Assembly (NCBI GenBank): GCA_902567785.1
Contig: CACFOR010000003.1
Span: 109,504-173,503 of the forward strand
Direction of reading: 5' to 3'
DNA length: 64,000 nucleotides
Source: an uncultured Pelagibacteraceae bacterium
GTDB lineage: Bacteria > Pseudomonadota > Alphaproteobacteria > Pelagibacterales > Pelagibacteraceae
Positions 29,498-43,164 of the stretch are shown here, one piece after another. The notes beneath the pieces were generated by a model. That model saw only the letters and a program-made list of their open reading frames with translations, was not told where the DNA came from and ran no database searches. The position numbers and the translations under genes were made by a program. Position 1 is the first letter of the stretch. Each line of letters starts with the position of its first letter.

Positions 29498-29528
29498 CCA
29501 TCATCAAAACTCGGTTAGATTATCATTA

Positions 29529-31289
29529 ATGGCAAAATTAATGACAGGTGCAGAAATAGTTTTTCAAGTCTTGGAAGACAATGATGTAAAACATATATTT
29601 GGTTACCCGGGAGGTGCCGTTTTACCAATATATGATGAATTAAAAAATCATAAAAAAATAAAACATATTTTGGTTCGACACGAACAAGGAGCTGGTCACG
29701 CAGCTGAAGGATACGCAAGATCATCTGGAAAACCAGGTGTGCTATTAGTTACATCAGGTCCAGGAGCAACAAATGCTGTTACAGCTTTAACAGACGCTTA
29801 CATGGATTCTGTTCCGTTGGTTTGTATTACAGGACAAGTGCCTACACATCTCATAGGCACTGATGCTTTTCAAGAATGTGACACAACTGGAATTACAAGA
29901 CCTTGTACAAAACATAATTGGTTAGTTAAAGATGTTAATAAATTGTCATCCATAATGTACAAAGCATTCGAAGTCGCTACTTCTGGAAGACCAGGACCTG
30001 TTTTAGTTGATATACCAAAGGATATTCAGTTTGCAAAAGGAAAATATATTAAACCTAAAAAAATAAATAATGGCACGACAAAAGTCGAGTTCAACGGAAA
30101 AGATAATGATATCCAAGCTGCGCTTGAATTAATTAAAAAATCTTCAAAACCAATTTTTTATACAGGCGGAGGCGTGATTAATTCAGGACCAAAAGCAACC
30201 GAACTACTTCGTGAATTGGTTTCTCTCACTGGATTTCCGATTACATCTACGCTTCAAGGATTAGGAGCTTACCCAGGAAATGATCCGCAATTTTTAGGCA
30301 TGCTTGGAATGCATGGAACTTACGAAGCAAATAATGCAATGCATGATTGCGATTTAATGATAAATGTTGGTGCGAGATTCGATGACAGGATAACAGGAAA
30401 GATTGATGAGTTTTCTCCAAAATCAAAAAAAATACATATAGATATTGATCCTTCTTCAATAAATAAAAATGTTAAAGTTGATCTAGCTATAGTGGGAGAT
30501 GTTAAACTTGTTCTTGAAAAAGTGGTCTCTGTTTTTAAACAGAAAAATCCTGACTTTGCTAACTCTAATAAACACAATATATCAGCATGGTGGACTCAAA
30601 TTGAAAATTGGAGAAAGAAAAATTCTCTTGGTTTTAAAAATAGTAAAGAGGTGATCAAACCACAATATGCTGTGCAAAGACTTTACGAATTAACAAAGGC
30701 ACAAGATGCTTTTATAACAACTGAAGTTGGCCAACATCAAATGTGGGCAGCTCAACATTATAAATTTACAAAGCCTAATCGTTGGATGACTTCAGGAGGT
30801 CTTGGCACAATGGGTTATGGTTTACCGGCCGCTATCGGGGTGCAAGTCGCTAATCCTGATAAATTGGTTATAGATATTGCTGGGGAAGCTTCTGTTTTAA
30901 TGACAATGCAAGAAATGTCAACCGCAGCTCAGTACAATCTTCCAATAAAAATATTTATTTTAAATAATCAGTGGATGGGGATGGTTAGGCAATGGCAGGA
31001 ATTATTACACGAAAAAAATTATTCTGAAAGTTATACTGCAGCTCTACCAGATTTTGTAAAATTAGCAGAAGCCTATGGCTGCGTCGGAATTCGAGCAGAA
31101 AAACCAGAAGAATTAGATTCAAAAATTGATGAGATGCTTTCCGTAAATAAACCAGTTATTTTTGATTGTATGGTTGATAAAGTTGAAAATTGCTATCCAA
31201 TGATACCTTCGGGAAAACCACATAATCAAATGTTATTAGGCTCCGAAGAAGAGGAAGAAATTTCTGATGAAGGAAAGGTGTTAGTTTAA
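29529..31289 (+). CDS. ilvB: Acetolactate synthase large subunit
   Basis: TPP enzyme: GYPGGAVLPIYDEL, ARFDDRITG, followed by small subunit. Confidence 0.96.
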   Translation: MAKLMTGAEIVFQVLEDNDVKHIFGYPGGAVLPIYDELKNHKKIKHILVRHEQGAGHAAEGYARSSGKPGVLLVTSGPGATNAVTALTDAYMDSVPLVCITGQVPTHLIGTDAFQECDTTGITRPCTKHNWLVKDVNKLSSIMYKAFEVATSGRPGPVLVDIPKDIQFAKGKYIKPKKINNGTTKVEFNGKDNDIQAALELIKKSSKPIFYTGGGVINSGPKATELLRELVSLTGFPITSTLQGLGAYPGNDPQFLGMLGMHGTYEANNAMHDCDLMINVGARFDDRITGKIDEFSPKSKKIHIDIDPSSINKNVKVDLAIVGDVKLVLEKVVSVFKQKNPDFANSNKHNISAWWTQIENWRKKNSLGFKNSKEVIKPQYAVQRLYELTKAQDAFITTEVGQHQMWAAQHYKFTKPNRWMTSGGLGTMGYGLPAAIGVQVANPDKLVIDIAGEASVLMTMQEMSTAAQYNLPIKIFILNNQWMGMVRQWQELLHEKNYSESYTAALPDFVKLAEAYGCVGIRAEKPEELDSKIDEMLSVNKPVIFDCMVDKVENCYPMIPSGKPHNQMLLGSEEEEEISDEGKVLV

Positions 31290-31291
31290 TT

Positions 31292-32871
<1,580 letters not shown>

Positions 32872-32975
32872 CACCTCTAGTTAATTTTTTTTTGTTTTTA
32901 ATCAAAAATCTTTTGCATAAAGTGCCCATAGGTTGTAGATTGTATGTCAATGAAATATCTTAATTACGAGGGTTA

Positions 32976-34562
32976 ATGTCTAAAGATAAAAATAGAGTTT
33001 ATATATTTGATACAACCATGCGCGATGGTGAGCAGTCACCCGGCGCATCAATGAGTTTGGAAGAAAAAATTCAAATTTCTCGAGTTTTTGATGAGTTGGG
33101 AGTTGATATTATTGAAGCTGGGTTTCCAATAGCTTCACCAGGAGATTTTGAGGCAGTAACTGAAGTTAGCAAAGTTCTTAAAAAATCAATTCCTTGTGGA
33201 TTATCTAGACATACAAAAAAAGATATTGATGCTTGTTATGAAGCTTTAAAATCTGCAAAAAGATTTAGAATCCATACTTTTATTTCAACAAGCCCTCTTC
33301 ACATGAAGCACAAGTTAAATAAATCTCCAGAAGAAGTTGTGGAGTCAATAAAAGAGCATGTCACATATGCAAGAAAATTTACCGATGATGTCGAGTGGTC
33401 TTGTGAAGATGGAACAAGAACTGATATAGATTTTATGTGTAAGACCGTAGAACTTGCAATTAAATGTGGTGCAAAAACTATTAATATACCTGATACTGTT
33501 GGGTATTCAGTTCCATCAGAATTTAAAAAAATAATTGAAACGCTCATTAATAAAGTGCCAAATATAGATAAAGCAATTTTATCTACACATTGTCATAATG
33601 ATTTAGGTCTAGCTGTTGCAAATTCTTTAGCGGGAGTTTCGGCGGGAGCAAGACAAATTGAATGTACAATTAATGGGATAGGAGAAAGAGCTGGCAATGC
33701 TGCACTTGAAGAAATTGTAATGGCGATGAAAACTAGAAATGACCTCATGCCATTTAAAACAGGAATCAATACTAAATTGTTGAGCAAAGCATCAAAAGTT
33801 GTTTCAAATGCTACTGGCTTTCCCGTTCAATTTAATAAAGCAATTGTTGGAAAAAATGCTTTTGCACATGAATCAGGAATTCATCAAGATGGAATGTTAA
33901 AAAACAGAAATACCTATGAAATTATGACACCGGAGAGTGTTGGTGTTAAACAAACTTCCTTGGTAATGGGAAAACATTCAGGAAGACATGCATTTAAAGA
34001 TAAATTAACGGCACTAGGTTACAAGGATATTACCGACGATGTAATTCAAACAGCTTTTGGAAAATTTAAAATTTTAGCAGATAAGAAAAAGCATGTTTAT
34101 GATGAAGATATTTCAGCTCTAGTTGATGACAGTTTAATAAAAGAAGATAACGTTATTATATTAAAATCTCTGAAAGTATTTGCTGGAACTGGGGAACCTC
34201 AGAGAGCTGATATGACGCTAGAAGTTTATGGAGATATTAAAAAAGCATCAGAAACTGGAGACGGACCAGTAGATGCAATTTTTAAATGCATAAAAAAGTT
34301 ATACCCTCATGAAGTAAAACTCCAACTATATCAAGTTCATGCAGTAACCGAAGGAACAGATGCACAAGCCACTGTAAGTGTAAGAATTGAAGAAGATGGA
34401 AAAACAACCGTTGGTCAGGCTGCAGACACAGACACTTTAGTTGCATCAGCAAATGCATATTTAAATGCGTTAAATAAAATGATAATTAAAAGAAAAAAAA
34501 CTGCTCCAGAGGAATATCGGAGCAAGAAAGAATTTAAACAAAACAAAATGAAAGGAATATAA
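32976..34562 (+). CDS. leuA: 2-isopropylmalate synthase
   Basis: TTMRDGEQSPGASMSLEEK, HCHNDLGLAVANSLAG. Confidence 0.96.
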   Translation: MSKDKNRVYIFDTTMRDGEQSPGASMSLEEKIQISRVFDELGVDIIEAGFPIASPGDFEAVTEVSKVLKKSIPCGLSRHTKKDIDACYEALKSAKRFRIHTFISTSPLHMKHKLNKSPEEVVESIKEHVTYARKFTDDVEWSCEDGTRTDIDFMCKTVELAIKCGAKTINIPDTVGYSVPSEFKKIIETLINKVPNIDKAILSTHCHNDLGLAVANSLAGVSAGARQIECTINGIGERAGNAALEEIVMAMKTRNDLMPFKTGINTKLLSKASKVVSNATGFPVQFNKAIVGKNAFAHESGIHQDGMLKNRNTYEIMTPESVGVKQTSLVMGKHSGRHAFKDKLTALGYKDITDDVIQTAFGKFKILADKKKHVYDEDISALVDDSLIKEDNVIILKSLKVFAGTGEPQRADMTLEVYGDIKKASETGDGPVDAIFKCIKKLYPHEVKLQLYQVHAVTEGTDAQATVSVRIEEDGKTTVGQAADTDTLVASANAYLNALNKMIIKRKKTAPEEYRSKKEFKQNKMKGI

Positions 34563-35594
<1,032 letters not shown>

Positions 35595-35609
35595 TATAAG
35601 ATACGAAAT

Positions 35610-36464
35610 ATGGATACAAGTCGTGAGGATTTTGGAATAGCAATTCGATCTGCCTTTTTAAGAAAGGGGACGCAACAAAGATTTTCATTATTTGTATTAA
35701 TTGTTTTTTCAACTGTATTAATTTTTCTCGAAACAATAGAGCGTAAACCATTACAAGTTATAAGATCACTGCTCAAAGATGGAGTTTATAGAAGTGCAGT
35801 AGTTGCTACTTATCCATTAAAAATTTTTTCATCTACATATAATTTTTTTGAAGAACATATTACACTTTATAAAAACTACGATGAGCTGTTAAAGGAAAAT
35901 GAAGAATTAAAAAATGATATTTCTAAATCGGATTTTTTAGAATTAGAAAATTCTCAACTAAGAAAATTAATTGATGAGCAGACTGAATCTCAATCTAATT
36001 TATTAAGTGCAAGAGTTATGCTTGATAAACAAAGTCCTTATCTAAATTCATTTGTTATTAATATAGGAAGTAACAAAGGTATTAAAAATGGCATGGCAGT
36101 CTTAGATGGAGAAAGTTTTATAGGTAGAATAGTTGATGTTAATTATTTTTCGGCCAGAGTATTGTTAGTTACAGATTTAAATAGCAGGATACCCGTAATA
36201 ACAGAACCATCCGGTAGTCATGCAATATTGACGGGGCATGGTAAGAAAAAACCAACCTTAGAATATTTGCCTGAAAATCATAAAATTGAAGATGGTCACA
36301 AAATATATACATCAGGCAAGGAAGGAATTTTTTCACCAGGATTAATTATTGGAGAAGTAGAAACAAATGAAGAAGAAGAAACAGCAGAGGTTTTATTAAT
36401 TTCAGATCTTAATCAAATCACCTTTGTTAATGTAAATCTGGATAATGTATCTAAAAAGGAATAA
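35610..36464 (+). CDS. mreC: Rod-shape protein MreC
   Basis: TM plus coiled coil plus beta domain, downstream of mreB. Confidence 0.92.
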   Translation: MDTSREDFGIAIRSAFLRKGTQQRFSLFVLIVFSTVLIFLETIERKPLQVIRSLLKDGVYRSAVVATYPLKIFSSTYNFFEEHITLYKNYDELLKENEELKNDISKSDFLELENSQLRKLIDEQTESQSNLLSARVMLDKQSPYLNSFVINIGSNKGIKNGMAVLDGESFIGRIVDVNYFSARVLLVTDLNSRIPVITEPSGSHAILTGHGKKKPTLEYLPENHKIEDGHKIYTSGKEGIFSPGLIIGEVETNEEEETAEVLLISDLNQITFVNVNLDNVSKKE

Positions 36465-36469
36465 ATAGC

Positions 36470-36961
36470 ATGGGTATTTCTTCAAAAAATTATTGGTTTA
36501 AATTTATTGATACACTACCTCTGATAATACTTTTCATAATTTCATTAAATGGAAGTTCTGTAATTAATATAAAATTTTTTTCTATCAATATTCATTATAT
36601 ACTTGTTTATTATTGGGTCTTAAGAAAACCAGAAATCCTGGGTTACGGAGTGATTTTTTTATCAGGTGTAATTAGCGATGTAGTATTGGGACTTCCATTT
36701 GGTATAAGTTCATTATCATTATTATTTGTTGCTGGAGTTGCTGCTTATGTGAGAGTGGTAACAGTAAGAATTACACTAATAAATGACTGGATAAGCTTCA
36801 TTCCAGCATTGTTATTTGCAAATTTTGTTTATTTCACATCGTTATACTTTTCTAACTATGTTGTTGACTATCTTTATTTATTAAAAAATTCTATTTTTAC
36901 ATTTATTTTTTACCCAGTCTTGTGGGCAATTTTTTCTCTAATCACAAGCTCAACGAAATGA
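36470..36961 (+). CDS. mreD: Rod-shape protein MreD
   Basis: Small multi-TM protein between mreC and PBP2. Confidence 0.8.
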   Translation: MGISSKNYWFKFIDTLPLIILFIISLNGSSVINIKFFSINIHYILVYYWVLRKPEILGYGVIFLSGVISDVVLGLPFGISSLSLLFVAGVAAYVRVVTVRITLINDWISFIPALLFANFVYFTSLYFSNYVVDYLYLLKNSIFTFIFYPVLWAIFSLITSSTK

Positions 36962-36967
36962 TAATTT

Positions 36968-38890
36968 ATGATATCTTTTACAGAAACATTTCAAAATAAA
37001 ACAAAGTTAATTAGCAGACGTATGTTTTTTTTGTCTGGGTTAAAAGTAGCTGTTTTTATTTCCATTATTACTCGACTTTTTTATTTACAAATATCCGAAA
37101 ATATTAAATACAGATCTTTATCAGATAATAATCGTTTTAGAGAATGGAAGATCGTTCCTCAAAGGGGGATAATAGAGGATTATTTTGGACAAAAAATAGC
37201 TGACAATACTCAAACTTTTCAATTACACATGATCCCAGAAGATGTACCCAATATGGAATCTTTATTTTTTAGATTATCAAAGATAATTGATTTTAATGAA
37301 AGAAAGAAAAAAAAAATAATTAAGAGAATAAAAAAACGTAAACCTTGGGAACCGATAATAATCTCAGATAATTTGTCTTGGTCTGAATTTTCTAGATTGA
37401 ATTTGTTTCTACATGAAATACAAGGAGTTAAACCAGTAGTAGCTTTATCAAGAAAATATTTTTCTGACGGTTCCTCTTCTCATATTATCGGTTATGTTTC
37501 AGATGCGAGTGTAAAAGATTTAGAAAATAATGAGCTAATAAGAGAAATTAATATTCCAGGACTAAAGACTGGAAAAAATGGTCTAGAAAAGTCTTTTAAT
37601 AATTTAATGATTGGTACTCCGGGTATCCAAAGGTTTGAAGTTAACGCTTACGGAAAAAGAATTAAAGAGTTAGAACTCGTAAAAGGTATATCAGGAAAAA
37701 ATTTTAGAACAACTATTGATCACGAAGTACAAAAATTGGCAAGCGGTTTACTCAAAGAAAAAAGTGCTTCAGTTTGTGTTATGGACATATATACCGGGGA
37801 TGTAGTTTCTCTGGTATCAAGCCCTACGTTTGATCCAAATAAATTCGTTCATGGAATAAATCAAAAAGATTGGGATGATCTACTGAAGAATGAAATGAAA
37901 CCTTTAATTAATAAGCCCTTAGCGGGTCTTTACCCACCGGGATCTACTATAAAACCAATCGTTGCACTTTCGGCTTTAGAAAACGACGTGATGAGCACAA
38001 AAAAAATTGTTCAATGCAAAGGAAAAATCGAACTTTATGGCCAAACTTATCATTGTTGGAAGGAAAAGGGTCATGGATTTATGAATATGAGGAGTGGTAT
38101 TAAACAATCATGCGATGTTTATTTTTATGAAGTTGCTAGAAGATTAGGTATCGATAGATTATCAGTAACATCAAAAAATTTTGGATTAGGAAAAAAGGTT
38201 TTAAATTCGTTTTACGAGGAAAAATCGGGAGTTGTACCAAATACAAAATGGAAAATAAAAAATATTGGAACTGGCTGGGTATTAGGCGAAACTTTAATTA
38301 GTGGAATAGGTCAAGGATATTTTCAAACTACACCAATACAATTATGTTTAATGATGGCACAATTAGCTAACGGTGGATATGAAATTAAACCTAGAATCAT
38401 TGACGATAAGTTAGCTGTTCAGCCAATGGTAGATAAGTGGAGAGAAGAATTTTATTTTAAAAAAAATAATTTAGATTTGGATAGTGGGTTAGTAAAATTA
38501 TATAGAAATAAGGAAAATGTTAAATTTGTATTGGATGCTTTATTTGGGGCAACAAATGAACCGTTGGGAACTTCTTATAGATCAAGGCTTACTCAACCTG
38601 GGTATATTTATGCAGGAAAAACTGGCACCTCTCAAATCAGAACTATTACTGAAGAAGAAAGAAAATTAAAATTAAAAAATATTGATCTGCCATATAAAAA
38701 AAGGGATCATGCTCTCTTTATCGCATTTGCACCATATAAAAATCCAAGATATTCAATCAGTGTTGTTGTGGAACATGGTGGAGCAGGAAGTTCAGGAGCA
38801 GCACCTATAGCCAAAAAGGTATTAAAAAAAGTTTTAGAGAGACAAAAGTTGAGAGAAAAATACCAACCTAATTTATTTGAGGAAGTGTAG
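36968..38890 (+). CDS. mrdA: Penicillin-binding protein 2
   Basis: YPPGSTIKP active site, GKTGTSQ KTG box. Confidence 0.95.
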   Translation: MISFTETFQNKTKLISRRMFFLSGLKVAVFISIITRLFYLQISENIKYRSLSDNNRFREWKIVPQRGIIEDYFGQKIADNTQTFQLHMIPEDVPNMESLFFRLSKIIDFNERKKKKIIKRIKKRKPWEPIIISDNLSWSEFSRLNLFLHEIQGVKPVVALSRKYFSDGSSSHIIGYVSDASVKDLENNELIREINIPGLKTGKNGLEKSFNNLMIGTPGIQRFEVNAYGKRIKELELVKGISGKNFRTTIDHEVQKLASGLLKEKSASVCVMDIYTGDVVSLVSSPTFDPNKFVHGINQKDWDDLLKNEMKPLINKPLAGLYPPGSTIKPIVALSALENDVMSTKKIVQCKGKIELYGQTYHCWKEKGHGFMNMRSGIKQSCDVYFYEVARRLGIDRLSVTSKNFGLGKKVLNSFYEEKSGVVPNTKWKIKNIGTGWVLGETLISGIGQGYFQTTPIQLCLMMAQLANGGYEIKPRIIDDKLAVQPMVDKWREEFYFKKNNLDLDSGLVKLYRNKENVKFVLDALFGATNEPLGTSYRSRLTQPGYIYAGKTGTSQIRTITEEERKLKLKNIDLPYKKRDHALFIAFAPYKNPRYSISVVVEHGGAGSSGAAPIAKKVLKKVLERQKLREKYQPNLFEEV

Positions 38891-38892
38891 AT

Positions 38893-40017
38893 ATGGCAAC
38901 AAATTTTTTTTCAAAAAAGAATTTAAGTGTTATTGATAAAATACTTTCTTTTGACTATTTCTTAGTATTTTTAGTTTTATTATTAGGAATAATAAGTCTT
39001 TTTGCTATGTATTCTTCCGAGCAAGGTGTCTTTTCTTATCATACAAAAAGTCATCTTTATCGATTTTCTGTTTTCTTTTTGTTTTTTATAATAATTTCAC
39101 TTTTTAAAATTGAATATTTGTTAAGATCTGCTTATTTTTTTTATATTATAATCTTATTATTACTAATCGGTGTAGAACTATATGGTATCACAGCGTCAGG
39201 ATCAAAACGTTGGATAAGTTTATTTTTTATAAATCTTCAACCTTCTGAATTAATGAAGATAGCATTAATTATTTTTTTAGCTAGATATTATTATAAAATT
39301 CCATCACAAAACGTTAATAATATAAAATATATTATTCTGCCCTTTATTAGTTTTTTGATTCCTGTTTATTTAGTTGCAGTGCAACCTGATTTGGGTACAG
39401 CTGTACTTATTGCTATTACAGGTTTAATAGTTATTTGGTTATCAGGATTTAGAATAAAGTATTTTTTATATTCTTCTCTTGTTTTAATTTGTTTAATACC
39501 AGTAGGGATATCTTTTTTAAAACCTTATCAAAAATCAAGAATTTTGACTTTTTTTAATCCAGAAAGAGATCCCTTAGGAGCTGGTTATCAAATTATTCAG
39601 TCAAAAATTGCAGTAGGCTCAGGAGGCATCTTGGGGAAAGGTTTTTTACAAGGAAGTCAAAGCTATCTAGATTATTTACCTGAAAAGCATACGGATTTTA
39701 TATTTACCTTATTCTCAGAAGAATTTGGTTTTTTTGGATCATTATTTTTATTATTAATTTATGCTCTAATTATTTATAGAATTACCAAAATTGGCTCAGA
39801 ATCAAGGAACAATTTTGCTCGATTGTATTGTTTTGGTTTTGCTTCAGCTTTTTTTGTCTATGTTGCTGTAAATATGTCTATGGTATTGGGATTACTACCT
39901 ATTGTAGGAGCTCCTTTACCAATCATGTCCTATGGTGGCTCATCTATGCTTTCAATAATGATTGGTTTAGGAATAGTAATGAGTTGTAAAATTCATAACA
40001 ATGAGCAATTGGGTTGA
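38893..40017 (+). CDS. rodA: SEDS peptidoglycan polymerase RodA
   Basis: QPDLGTAVLIAITGL, LPEKHTDFIFTLFSEEFG, PIMSYGGSSML. Confidence 0.95.
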   Translation: MATNFFSKKNLSVIDKILSFDYFLVFLVLLLGIISLFAMYSSEQGVFSYHTKSHLYRFSVFFLFFIIISLFKIEYLLRSAYFFYIIILLLLIGVELYGITASGSKRWISLFFINLQPSELMKIALIIFLARYYYKIPSQNVNNIKYIILPFISFLIPVYLVAVQPDLGTAVLIAITGLIVIWLSGFRIKYFLYSSLVLICLIPVGISFLKPYQKSRILTFFNPERDPLGAGYQIIQSKIAVGSGGILGKGFLQGSQSYLDYLPEKHTDFIFTLFSEEFGFFGSLFLLLIYALIIYRITKIGSESRNNFARLYCFGFASAFFVYVAVNMSMVLGLLPIVGAPLPIMSYGGSSMLSIMIGLGIVMSCKIHNNEQLG

Positions 40018-40129
40018 CAAAACCCAAAAAGAAAATCTATCAAAATAACAACCTGAGATTGTAAAATTTATAATAAAATACTTATCTTTTTATTACTCAA
40101 AGTGTGATTTTTGTGTTTAAATAAAATTA

Positions 40130-40597
40130 ATGTTTAAATCTTTACGTAGCGTTGAAGGAAGTAAAATTAATAGTAATGGTCGATCTCATGTTGGAGAGAC
40201 GATGCAGCTAGAGGGAGACTTAAGAACTTCAGGATCCATAGATATTGCGGGACTTATAAATGGAAACGTTTTTGTTTCAGAAATGACAATAACAGAAACT
40301 GGGTCAGTAAGAGGCTCAGTAGAAGCATCAACTATAGAAATTAATGGACACTTAGAGGGAAAAATTTCAGCTAATGATGTCATAGTTGGAAAAACGGCTG
40401 TCATTAAAGGAGATATTTTTTTCAAAAACACTTTAAAAACAGAAGAAGGTGCTGATATAGATGGTTACATTAAGAGAGCAAACAATGGAAAATCCAATAA
40501 TGAAGAAGATATTGCAATCGAAGAAATTGTTGAAAGAACTGAATCAGTTAAAAAACCCAAACCCATCCATGTTGTGCAGCAGAAAAAAGCTGTATAA
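40130..40597 (+). CDS. Bactofilin
   Basis: Polymer-forming beta-repeat protein GDLRTSGSIDIAGLINGNVFVSEMTITETGSVRGSVEA. Confidence 0.88.
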   Translation: MFKSLRSVEGSKINSNGRSHVGETMQLEGDLRTSGSIDIAGLINGNVFVSEMTITETGSVRGSVEASTIEINGHLEGKISANDVIVGKTAVIKGDIFFKNTLKTEEGADIDGYIKRANNGKSNNEEDIAIEEIVERTESVKKPKPIHVVQQKKAV

Positions 40598-40645
40598 CTT
40601 GTCATCCTATATTTAAATTCTAAATAATATATAATTACGTTTATA

Positions 40646-41902
40646 ATGAGTGGAGAAGTTCAGTTCAAATCTTCCGTTGGCGTTATAGGAGCGGGAATCC
40701 AAGGAGTTTGTGTAGCTTTAAATTTAATTAAAAAAGGTTTTAAAGTTACCATTATAGATAGAGACGAGCCTGGAGAAAGTTCTGCTTCTTACGGAAACGC
40801 AGGTCATTTTTCACCTTATGCATCTTTGTCAATGAATAGACCTGATATTTTAATTGACGTACCAGCCATGTTGATTAGTACAACAGGTCCCCTGGCTCTA
40901 AAATGGAATTATGTACCTAAAATGATTCCTTGGTTTTTAAAATTTATCAAAAACTGTACAAAAAATAAAATGATGCACACAGCAAAATATATGCATCAAA
41001 TTTTAGATTTAGCATTACCAGCATACGACGAATTATTCCAAGAAATTGACGTTTCACATTTGGTAGAAAACAAAGGAATTATTTATTTTTGGAACAATAA
41101 AGATTTAAAAAGTAGAGAATTAGAAAAAAATGTAAGAGATAAATTAGGTATTGAACAAAAATTATTAACACCACATGAAATCCATGACTTAGAACCACAT
41201 ATTAAACAAATTTATCATGGAGGAGTTTTATATCCAAGTGCACGCCATGCGAGGAATCCCAAAAAAATTTTATTAAAGCTATTAGAATTGTTTATAAAAA
41301 AAGGAGGCAAACTTGAAAAACAAAATGTTGAATCTATTAGTTTTACAAGTGATGAAAAACCAGTAATTAAAACAGATTTAAAATTTTACAAATTCGACAA
41401 AGCAGTTATTGCTTGCGGGGCTTTTTCAAAAAAATTCACTGATCAAGTAGATGAAAAAATACCTCTAGATACTGAGCGTGGTTATCATGTACATTTCAAA
41501 GGTCATGACCATCTTCTTTCAAGACCTGTAATTTTTTTAAATAGAGGTTTTGGAATAACTCCCATGGAACAAGGGTTGAGAGTCGTTGGAACCGTAGAGT
41601 TTGGTGGGCTAAATAATCCAGCAAGCAAAAAAAGAATATTAAATTTAGTTAATAATGCAAAATATTTATTTCCAGAGCTGAAAGATCATTATGATGAATG
41701 GTTAGGCTTCAGACCCACTTTGCCAGATTTTTTGCCAGTATTAGGTTCTTCAAAAAATTATAAAAATTTATATTATTCTTTTGGTCATCATCATCTTGGA
41801 TGGACACTTGGAGCTATATCAGGAAAAATAATAGCAGGAATGATTGCTAATGAAAATACTAATTTAGATTTGTCCGCTTACAATTCGAAAAGATTTATTT
41901 AG
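40646..41902 (+). CDS. D-amino acid dehydrogenase-like FAD oxidoreductase (DadA family)
   Basis: GVIGAGIQGVCVALNLIKKGFKVTIIDRDEPGESSASYGNAGHFSP. Confidence 0.85.
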   Translation: MSGEVQFKSSVGVIGAGIQGVCVALNLIKKGFKVTIIDRDEPGESSASYGNAGHFSPYASLSMNRPDILIDVPAMLISTTGPLALKWNYVPKMIPWFLKFIKNCTKNKMMHTAKYMHQILDLALPAYDELFQEIDVSHLVENKGIIYFWNNKDLKSRELEKNVRDKLGIEQKLLTPHEIHDLEPHIKQIYHGGVLYPSARHARNPKKILLKLLELFIKKGGKLEKQNVESISFTSDEKPVIKTDLKFYKFDKAVIACGAFSKKFTDQVDEKIPLDTERGYHVHFKGHDHLLSRPVIFLNRGFGITPMEQGLRVVGTVEFGGLNNPASKKRILNLVNNAKYLFPELKDHYDEWLGFRPTLPDFLPVLGSSKNYKNLYYSFGHHHLGWTLGAISGKIIAGMIANENTNLDLSAYNSKRFI

Positions 41903-41911
41903 GAGATTATT

Positions 41912-42805
41912 TTGTTTTCTAAAGACAAACAAGCTTATCTATTTCTTATATTGACAACACTATTTTGGGCAGGAAACTTTATTGTTGGAAAAGCAGCCAG
42001 TCTTTTTGAAATTCCCCCATTTACATTAAACTTTTATAGATGGACTTTTGCTTGGTTAATATTAGCTCCATTTACACTTAAAGAAATTCTAGAAAAAAAA
42101 ATATATATATTAGAAAATGTAAAATTAATAATAATTTTGGGTATAACAAGTATAACAATTTTCAATTCGATTGTTTATTACTCACTAAATTTTACCCAAG
42201 TAATAAGTGGAGTTTTAATGATTTCAACCATTCCAGTGATGATAATTCTTTTTTGTTGGTTATTAAAAATTGAAAAAACTAATATTTACCAAATTTTAGG
42301 TGTAATTTTTTCTTTATTTGGTGTTGTTGTAATTATTACAAAAGCTAATTTAAACATTTTATTGAATTTAAACTTTAATAAAGGTGATTTGTGGATGGTG
42401 GTTGCAATGTTTTCTTGGGCTTTATACTCAGCTTTGCTAAGAAAGAAAAAATTAGAAATATCTCAATTATCTTTACTGCAGACAATAATTTCCGCTGGAC
42501 TTATTTTTTTATTGCCAGCATATTTGATAGAATTAGCCCTAGGTTACAGAGCTAATATTCATTTACCTTTCATTTTAACTTTAACTTATGTTGTTCTTTT
42601 TCCTGGGTTGGCTTCATTTATCTTTTGGATTAAAGGAATTTCAATAATTGGTTCAAATCGCGCTGGAATATTTCTACATTTGATACCAATTTTTAGCACA
42701 ATACTAGCTATAATTATTTTTAAAGAAAAGTTTATGATTTATCATTTAATTGGAGCAATATTTATTATTTCGGGTATTGTTTTATCATCAAAAAAAAATG
42801 AATAA
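41912..42805 (+). CDS. EamA/DMT-family transporter
   Basis: 10-TM DMT pattern; TLFWAGNFIVGKAA; TTG start. Confidence 0.85.
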   Translation: MFSKDKQAYLFLILTTLFWAGNFIVGKAASLFEIPPFTLNFYRWTFAWLILAPFTLKEILEKKIYILENVKLIIILGITSITIFNSIVYYSLNFTQVISGVLMISTIPVMIILFCWLLKIEKTNIYQILGVIFSLFGVVVIITKANLNILLNLNFNKGDLWMVVAMFSWALYSALLRKKKLEISQLSLLQTIISAGLIFLLPAYLIELALGYRANIHLPFILTLTYVVLFPGLASFIFWIKGISIIGSNRAGIFLHLIPIFSTILAIIIFKEKFMIYHLIGAIFIISGIVLSSKKNE

Positions 42806-43163
42806 AGATTTAACAGTAGAGCAGAAATACATATTAGAGGATGAAGGAACTGAGGCACCAGGATCTAGTCCCCTAAATTATGAAAAAAGACAAGGTGATT
42901 ATCTTTGTGCAGGCTGTGGCACTAAGCTATTTGAATCAAGTAAAAAATATGAAAGCGGAAGTGGTTGGCCATCTTTTTTTGAATCATTACCTAATGTTTT
43001 CGAAACAAAAATTGATAATTTAATTGGATCTTCCAGAATTGAGTATCATTGCAAGAAGTGCGGGGGACACCATGGTCATATTTTTGACGATGGGCCACAA
43101 CCTACTGGAAAAAGATATTGTAATAATGGTATATGTTTAGTTTTCAAACCCAAAAAAAAATAA
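42798..43163 (+). CDS. msrB: Peptide-methionine (R)-S-oxide reductase
   Basis: CxxC zinc sites, GSGWPSFFE, GKRYCNNG; internal start chosen. Confidence 0.93.
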   Translation: MNKDLTVEQKYILEDEGTEAPGSSPLNYEKRQGDYLCAGCGTKLFESSKKYESGSGWPSFFESLPNVFETKIDNLIGSSRIEYHCKKCGGHHGHIFDDGPQPTGKRYCNNGICLVFKPKKK

Positions 43164-43164
43164 A

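Noticed and set aside
32872-32975. Possible riboswitch or attenuator upstream of leuA
   Set aside because: No leader peptide rich in Leu codons and no convincing hairpin/T-tract combination; only a T-rich run was seen.
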